Positions 58,470-64,000 of a stretch of DNA of 64,000 bases are shown here, piece after piece. Origin of the DNA: Prosopocoilus inquinatus (Eukaryota > Arthropoda > Insecta > Coleoptera > Lucanidae); NCBI GenBank assembly GCA_036172665.1, contig CM069872.1:54670101-54734100 (forward strand). Direction: 5' to 3'. Position numbers and translations under genes: made by a program. The first letter of the stretch is position 1; each line of letters opens with the position of its first letter. Below the pieces are notes generated by a model that ran no database searches, was not told the DNA's origin, and worked only from the letters and a program-made list of their open reading frames with translations.

Positions 58470-59820
58470 TTATACAGTGCCAAACATCTTGTTAGTGAAA
58501 AAATCGCGGCATTTCCGTTCTTCTACATCTGTTTTTTGTTTAGGGAGGATGAAAACGGAAACAACTCAACACGTTTTCAGCGTTTAACTTTAATAAACCG
58601 CGATGCAAAGTGCGAGTAAACTTCGAGACGAGAAATGAGTTTGAAATATCGCTTAACTTCGAGCACGATGCGATGTAATTAATCTGTTTCATCCGCTGGG
58701 CGGTGCACGAACGGCGGCGAAATAAACTTAAAAAAGCGTTTTGTTTATTTAAAGAGCGTGTTTTATTTAATTGAGCACATCGCAAGTCGCTCGAACCAAT
58801 TAATGCCGAAATAACAAGGGACCCCGCGCACTTCAGACGCTTTACGAGGGGTGGTAGGTATCAAGTTGGCTAAAATAAACTCGCAAGGTATACATACGCT
58901 GGGCGGGCGCGTGCTCTAAGTTTTCAGTTGAGGAAGAGGGAGGAGAAGGAGGAAGCGGCGGCGGCGGGCGGCAGCGGCAGCACATAAAGGAGTTTAATTA
59001 TCTGTAGCTGACAAATTCCATGATACAGAGCAGTCAGTTACATAATTTAATTCTCATTTCAGTTTACGTACGAGCGACGTGAGCTGCGCCAATTCGAGCG
59101 GAAACACAAACTGACTCTCGTGCCGCCGTTTTCGCAACACGAACCAAGTTTATTTCCATTAAAGGCAACTAATTGAATTTCGCCGAAAATATTTCGACAC
59201 CGTCGCCGCCTCTCGTCCCTTCAGATACAAATGCTGGAAATAGGATTTGCGACGGATAAGATGGGAAAGTGGCGCAGGGGGTGGGGTGCGGGGGCGAGAA
59301 AGAACGATGAGCTTCGACCGGTGAACCGAACCGAGGAGAACAGGTTACGGAAAATTCACGATTGACACAACTGTTCCTCTTATTTTATTTTTTTTTTCTG
59401 ATAAATTCTCTGACACGCACGTTTAAAAGCCTACCGGAATAATTTTCGTTACGGAGGATTTCTTTATTTTAGTCTTGGTTGGACGTGCGTTTTTTTTTTT
59501 AACTCGATTTTAATAGTTCGGATTTTCGCTATTTAATAGTAATATCAACGACGCGGAATTGCTCGTGATTTTCCTCGAATCGTTCGTGGTTTGCGTGCGA
59601 TGCGGGACTGCTCGTGATTTTCTTCTATTTTTACGAAAGTGGTTGCAGCAAAGCCGTCATTCTCAGTGCAAAAATAAATAAACACATACTTCGCCTTCGA
59701 ATCTTTAGGCGATGTAACAAGACGATATTCTCCTCACCAAATCGCTAGTAGACTGAAAGACTTGGTGAGGAGGTTTTCTTGCAGGTTTCACTAATGAGGA
59801 TTGTGCATGTACTGTAGGGA
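58470..59820. other. Non-coding stretch, no gene seen
   Basis: GGC-rich near 58955-58975. No exon or RNA feature recognised. Confidence 0.45.
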
Positions 59821-59825
59821 GGTCG

Positions 59826-60270
59826 AATTTTCATATGTCGTATTTCATTAATAATTACATTATATAAACGTGGAATGCACCCCCCCCCCCCCCGCCCCCG
59901 ATTGCTAATGGATTCGACGTCGAAAGAATCAACCTTCGGCAATACGAAGCGTTATAATCCGCGAGGCGGACACAAAAACCTCGCTCTCCTAAACAGCAAT
60001 GCGACGAAAAAAACTATTTTTTAATTTATCAATAAACCTAGCTTTCCTAAACAGGAATGCAAGGAATAAAACTATTTTTCATTTACTACCGCGCGGCAAA
60101 AAGCAACGAAGTTCTGGCGAGGGGGGCGATGAAGCATTAAAGCCGTCATATTTCGCATTTCATTAATAATTAGATTAAATAAACGTCGAATGTTCACTTC
60201 CCCCCCCCCCCCTCCTCTCCCGCCCGAGTGTTACTAATGAATTCGACGTCGAAGAAACAAAGCCGCAGCG
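59826..60270. repeat. Duplicated segment, ~325 bp apart, each with a C-run
   Basis: 59840-59940 and 60160-60265 share TTTCATTAATAATTA-ATTA, TAAACGT-GAATG, a run of C, and CTAATG-ATTCGACGTCGAA. A second small duplication (CTCCTAAACAG-AATGC, AAAACTATTTTT) lies at 59985-60080. Confidence 0.75.
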
Positions 60271-60950
60271 GCGCCCTTTTCAGCCCCCCGCCGAAATTCG
60301 AGTCGGATTCGTGCCGAACGGCCCCCCGAAAAAAAAAAAAGAAAACAAAACGAGACAACAATGGAGCGGGAGCGCGCGCGCGGGAAGCCCTTAATTAAAC
60401 CCCATCAATCGAAGATTGTTCAAAATTTATCCTTTAATTAATAACACAATGGAATCAATTTAATTGAAGCACGCCGGGTTTATAAGCATCGGATTGTAAT
60501 TTATTAGCGAATTGAAGTCTTCAATTATTATCGGCGCGGAGTTCCGAGAGAGTTTCGATCGATCGATTCGAAGAGGGGGTGAGGAGGGGGACAGTTGAAA
60601 TATGCATGTGATTAGTCGAGTCGGTCGGTCGGTTAGGGAATCTGTGTTGGTCTCCCTCTGTGCGTGCGTGTTTCAAACATTAATTAGATTAGGCAACCCA
60701 CGGATCAACGCAATGGCAAGAAGCACGAAAGTAGAATTGGTTGCCTATCTTCAACTCATTTTTTTAAAGTCGGCGGGTGATATAAAATGGGGAGAGTGGG
60801 GGGGGGGGAGGTTAAACATCGATCCTCATCTAGGTTGGTTGTCACGGTATAAAATAGAAGCAGTTACTTAAAGTTTTTGATTAGTTTCAGTCTTACGTTT
60901 ACGCCTCCACCATATCATGGATTGAAGAGAGTTAGTTTAAATGTCTACGT
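60270..60950. other. Non-coding stretch, no gene seen
   Basis: AATTAA-rich sequence at 60390-60530 and a short G-run near 60800-60808. A plus frame at 60602-60871 has no known domain. Confidence 0.4.
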
Positions 60951-60955
60951 CACGG

Positions 60956-60957
<2 letters not shown>

Positions 60958-61036
<79 letters not shown>
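60958..61036. repeat. (GA)n microsatellite
   Basis: About 78 bp of AG dinucleotides. The Arg-Glu frame over it is an artefact. Confidence 0.98.
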
Positions 61037-61038
<2 letters not shown>

Positions 61039-61336
61039 TTTTGCGAAAATTACGTCACTGAGTTACATTTTATGGACGAACATAAAATCGAGATTAAATT
61101 TAATTTGTCTTGACATTATTTTAAACCAAACTAACTGTTACTTCTTAGGAAATAATTAATTCCGTTTTATATTTTATCGCGGGCCACTCGCTTGGGGCTT
61201 GACATAACACGACCGCAGCTAAAATAATCACAGAATTCTTTTACTTTACCGTCATTGTACTTTTGGTTCTTCATCCGAGGCCAAACGGATCGCGAACTGA
61301 ATCCGACGTATTGAACCACCGAACTCATTACGCCGG

Positions 61337-61924
61337 CTAACTGCCCGAACGAGTAATTAACGAATGAATAATATGAAATGCACGAAGTGGTTTACAAGCT
61401 TCCCTTTTTAAACTACCCGCGCGAGATGTGACAAAGCGCGTTGCTGAAGCTTCGGGTCCAAAGATCGATGTATCAAAATTATAACTACCCGCACGAGATG
61501 TGATAAAGCGCGTTGCTGAAGTTTCCGGTCCACAGATCGATGTATCAAAATTATAACTATCCGCACGAGATGTGACAAAGCGCGTTGCTGAAGTTTCGGG
61601 TCCAAAGATCGATGTATCAAAATTATAGCTACCCGCACGAGATGTGACAAAGCGCGTTGCTGAAGTTTCGGGTCCAAAGATCGATGTATCAAAATTATGA
61701 CTACCCGCACGAGATGTGACAAAGCGCGTTGCTGAAGTTTCGGATCCAAAGATCGATGTATCACAATTATAACTACCCGCACGAGATGTGACAAAGCGCG
61801 TTGGTGAAGTTTCTTGTCCAAAGATCGATGTATCAAAATTATCAACGATAAAATAAGGACCGAAGTTACCCCAATCAGTCTCGAGGTTCAAGGACGCGAT
61901 GATTAAAACGAGAATCAAAATAAT
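61337..61924 (-). CDS. Candidate exon: signal-like stretch plus six 24-residue repeats
   Basis: Unrecognised. On the minus strand a frame of about 195 codons runs from a possible acceptor (TTGTAACTCAG, AG at 61926-61925) to TAG at 61339-61337. It has no ATG; its 5' part would come from an earlier exon. The first residues, ILILVLIIASLNLE, look like the core and end of a secretion signal. GNFGPYFIVDN follows, then six units of DTSIFGPETSATRFVTSR plus AGSYNF. The unit is exactly 72 bp, so the frame is kept throughout. Two units carry a Cys (NCDTS, SICGPE). The tail is LKREACKPLRAFHII and on. A second minus frame is also open across the array, which weakens the coding case. It could be a small secreted repeat protein, or a chance in-frame minisatellite. 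Confidence 0.35.
   Translation of the reverse strand: MILILVLIIASLNLETDWGNFGPYFIVDNFDTSIFGQETSPTRFVTSRAGSYNCDTSIFGSETSATRFVTSRAGSHNFDTSIFGPETSATRFVTSRAGSYNFDTSIFGPETSATRFVTSRADSYNFDTSICGPETSATRFITSRAGSYNFDTSIFGPEASATRFVTSRAGSLKREACKPLRAFHIIHSLITRSGS
61425..61850. repeat. Tandem repeat, 72-bp unit, six copies
   Basis: Each unit has ACTACCCGCACGAGATGTGA, CAAAGCGCGTTGCTGAAGTT and CCAAAGATCGATGTATCA. Copies differ by a few substitutions each, with no length change. Confidence 0.95.
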
Positions 61925-62116
61925 CTGAGTTACAAGTAATTAGGCCAGAAGTTATTTTCCAGGAAACTATAACGATTAAACATGATTGACGCAAGGATTA
62001 CGATCGGTTATTTAAAACAAGTACGAGTCGTGATTTCGTGTTATCGAATTAATTGTACGGCAACTCTAAACATTAATTACTTTAAGGATTAGAACTAAAT
62101 CAAGTAGAATTGGATG

Positions 62117-62339
62117 AATCGTGGTCAGGGAAAAGAATTCAGGCCACTTAGTGCTGGACGCTTTTTATGCCGAATGTACTACTTACTCCTGCGGCCTCCG
62201 ATGCGATGCATCGAATTTTTATTGAGTGGGAGGGGAAGGAGTGCCATGCGAGCTTTCGCACGTTATGGGGGAGGCCGAGTGCTAAATTCTTTACCGTTCG
62301 CGGAACAAGCGGCCTGAATTCTTTTCCCTGATCATGATT
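62117..62339. mobile_element. 223-bp inverted-repeat element (MITE-like)
   Basis: The left end reads AATCGTGGTCAGGGAAAAGA and ATTCAGGCC. The right end, reverse-complemented, reads AATCATGATCAGGGAAAAGA and ATTCAGGCC: 29 bp with two mismatches. The interior is unique, and the plus frame at 62114-62317 lies within it without a known domain. No clear target duplication. Confidence 0.7.
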
Positions 62340-62439
62340 TGCTATTAGCTCGCGGTGATATCAAATTTAGAACGTAGTATCAACGTGGCGATAATCGCTT
62401 CAAAATCAGAGGATCAAAATCAGGCTGAACTGGAAGGTC

Positions 62440-62660
62440 ACGTGTGTTATAAATATTGACCTCGAGTTTTGTGATCAGGATCAGAAAGCAAAATGGTTAC
62501 AATGTGGTGGAGTAAATTAGAGTAACCGAAGTTGATGATGCTGAAATAAAAGCGATCGAGATCAAAATCGTGAGGATCAAGAGCGAATAAACAGAATAAT
62601 GGTGATTTTTTTGGCGTTCGCGTCAGTCTCAAGCCTTCAGAATCAATATCAAATACCAAT
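62440..62660. repeat. Partial copy of the ~540-bp repeat, upstream of locus 3
   Basis: CTCGAGTTTTGTGATCAGGA, then GGAGTAAATTAGAGTAACCG and CTGAAATAAAAGCGATC recur near 63740-63825. Confidence 0.65.
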
Positions 62661-63180
62661 TAAGGCAAAGTTTATTCTGGAACTCGTCCTTGAGTTTTGC
62701 GATCAGGATCCGGATAAAAAAAATTGATTCGTTTTTCTTTTTAAATAATTTAAAATGTCGCAGCCTCGGCTTTTAACGGAAAACTGTATATTTATCGTCG
62801 TCGTTCGACTTTTCCGGGGGATGACCCGTTCATTGATGTTCGCGATTTGCTGATACAGGGACCCCGTACTCGATGTCCCCGTCTCCCTGAGACAGGGACC
62901 CGTATTCGATGTTCCCGTCGCCCTGAGACAGGGACCCCGTCATCGATGCCCCCGTCGCCCTGAGACGGCGACCCCGTCATTGATGTCCCCGCCTCAGGGA
63001 GACGTGGGGGCACGCTATCGCGAAACGAGAAACGGATCCCTTTTGCGTCGATCGTCATTCGCTCCGGTATAACGATTTCTTTTTGTCTTAGTCTAAATTT
63101 AGCGCAGTGAACTAAATTAAAGCGCTTACACAACACCCGCTGTTTCATGATTGTTGAACTGAATAAAGCTGACGTATCGG
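62660..63180. repeat. ~540-bp repeat with 37-bp dyad array, locus 3
   Basis: Order: AAAGTTTATTCTGGAACTCG, TTGAGTTTTGCGATCAGGAT, AAAATGTCGCAGCCTCGG, four to five 37-bp units (62835-62995), an inverted unit (CAGGGAGACGTGGGGGCAC), GATCCCTTTTGCGTCG, then TTTAGCGCAGTGAACTAAAT and GAATAAAGCTGACGTATCGG. The minus frame 62792-63148 is repeat-derived. Confidence 0.85.
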
Positions 63181-63204
63181 AATCAATGAATCAATATCAA
63201 ATAT

Positions 63205-63695
63205 CAGTAAAGACAAAGTTTATTCTGGAATTCGTTCTTGAGTTTTGCGATCAGGATTCGGATAAAAAAAAGCATTCGTTTTTTTAAAAATTAAATTAAA
63301 ATGTCTCAGCCTCGGATCTTAACGGAAAACTCTACCCCGCCCCCATCTCCCTGAGACAAGGACCCGTAGCCGATGTCCCCGTCGACCTGAGACATGGACC
63401 CCGTCTTCGATGTCCCCGCCTCAGGGAGACGGAGACCCCGTCATTGATGTCCCCGCCTCAGGGAGACGTGGGGCACGCTATCGTGAAACGAGAAACGGAT
63501 CCCTTTTGGTTCATTTTCGCTCTGGTACAATGTTCTCTTTTGTCTTAGTCTAAATGTCATTCGTCATTCGCTCTGCTGTAACGTTTCTTTTTTTTGTTTT
63601 AGTCTAAATTTAGCGCAGTGAACTAAATTAAAGCGCTTACACAACACCGACTCTTTCGGGATTGTTAAATTGAATAAAGCTGACATATCGGAAGC
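63205..63695. repeat. ~540-bp repeat with 37-bp dyad array, locus 4
   Basis: Same order as locus 3, with a shorter array (63335-63475) that contains an inverted unit inside (CAGGGAGACGGAGACCCCG) as well as at the end. An internal partial duplication of TTTTGTCTTAGTCTAAAT-type text follows at 63535-63610. Confidence 0.85.
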
Positions 63696-64000
63696 AATAT
63701 CAAATATCGGTTAAGACAAAGTTTATTTTGGAACTCGTCGTTGAGTTTCGCGATTGGGATCGAGATAAAATGATGGAGTAAATCAGAATAATCGAAGTTG
63801 GTGATACTGAAATAAACGCGATCAGTAATAATAACAATCAAAATCAGGAATCGTCAAACACGTTTAATGAACGAGCACACGTTAATTGTTTCGAATGAAG
63901 TACGATCTGCTTGCGTAGCATTCTCAACTAAGTTCAAGCGACTTGGTTCTCATTTCCTCTAATAAAACGCGTTAATTTTGCGCGAGTTCCATCGACCGAA
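63695..64000. repeat. Start of a further copy of the ~540-bp repeat, then unique sequence
   Basis: 63710-63830 repeats the AAAGTTTATTTTGGAACTCG and TTGAGTTTCGCGATTGGGAT opening. The rest to the window end holds nothing recognised. Confidence 0.6.

Overview
The window looks like intergenic or intronic DNA from an insect nuclear genome. The clearest gene evidence is one exon on the minus strand (54273-54480). It encodes half of an Ig V-type domain of the DIP/lachesin-like neuronal adhesion family and has clean GT-AG splice sites. No bacterial or organellar gene order is present. CpG is not visibly depleted, and AT-rich stretches alternate with GC-rich patches and long G or C runs. A beetle or other holometabolous insect is a guess; the order cannot be fixed from sequence alone. 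No other DIP-family exon was recognised, so this exon is probably flanked by very long introns (inference). Most long open frames in the window are by-products of tandem repeats.

Layout. 1-2.4 kb: non-coding, with microsatellites. 2.4-4.66 kb: a satellite-like array of about 45-bp units whose two ends are inverted repeats of each other. 4.7-9.6 kb: short tRNA-like box-A motifs, several local duplications, and a MITE inserted with a TTA target duplication into one of two duplicated units. 10.3-13.9 kb: about five copies of a 471-bp repeat beside a long (CT)n tract. 15.4-17.8 kb: an inverted-repeat element, the first copies of the CTGCGGTTGACC repeat family, and a hammerhead-like relic. 19.4-26 kb: a 290-bp tandem array and dispersed relatives. 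27.3 kb: an unrecognised candidate exon. 32-34.4 kb: an 82-bp array and an 844-bp inverted-repeat element. 35-43 kb: degenerate repeats, a small MITE, a hAT-like relic, a second unrecognised candidate coding segment at 40.5 kb, and a triplicated 500-bp unit. 44-49.7 kb: a 37-bp dyad minisatellite and a large family of CTGCGGTTGACC repeats, one copy interrupted by a 295-bp transposon whose empty site survives in sister copies. 50.5-54.2 kb: about 24 copies of a 148-150-bp unit, ending about 90 bp from the Ig exon donor. 55.2 kb: a 181-bp near-perfect palindrome. 56.5-57.9 kb: a 60-bp array and a broken DDE transposase. 58-64 kb: three more copies of the 37-bp minisatellite family, a (GA)n tract, an in-frame 72-bp repeat encoding 24-residue units after a signal-like stretch, and a 223-bp inverted-repeat element.

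The genes do not form an evident pathway. The biology here is one neuronal receptor exon inside a mosaic of non-autonomous transposons and tandem arrays. A recurring theme is direct-repeat arrays capped by one inverted unit, which ties some of the satellites to inverted-repeat transposons. Boundaries are by-eye readings unless exact flanks are described.
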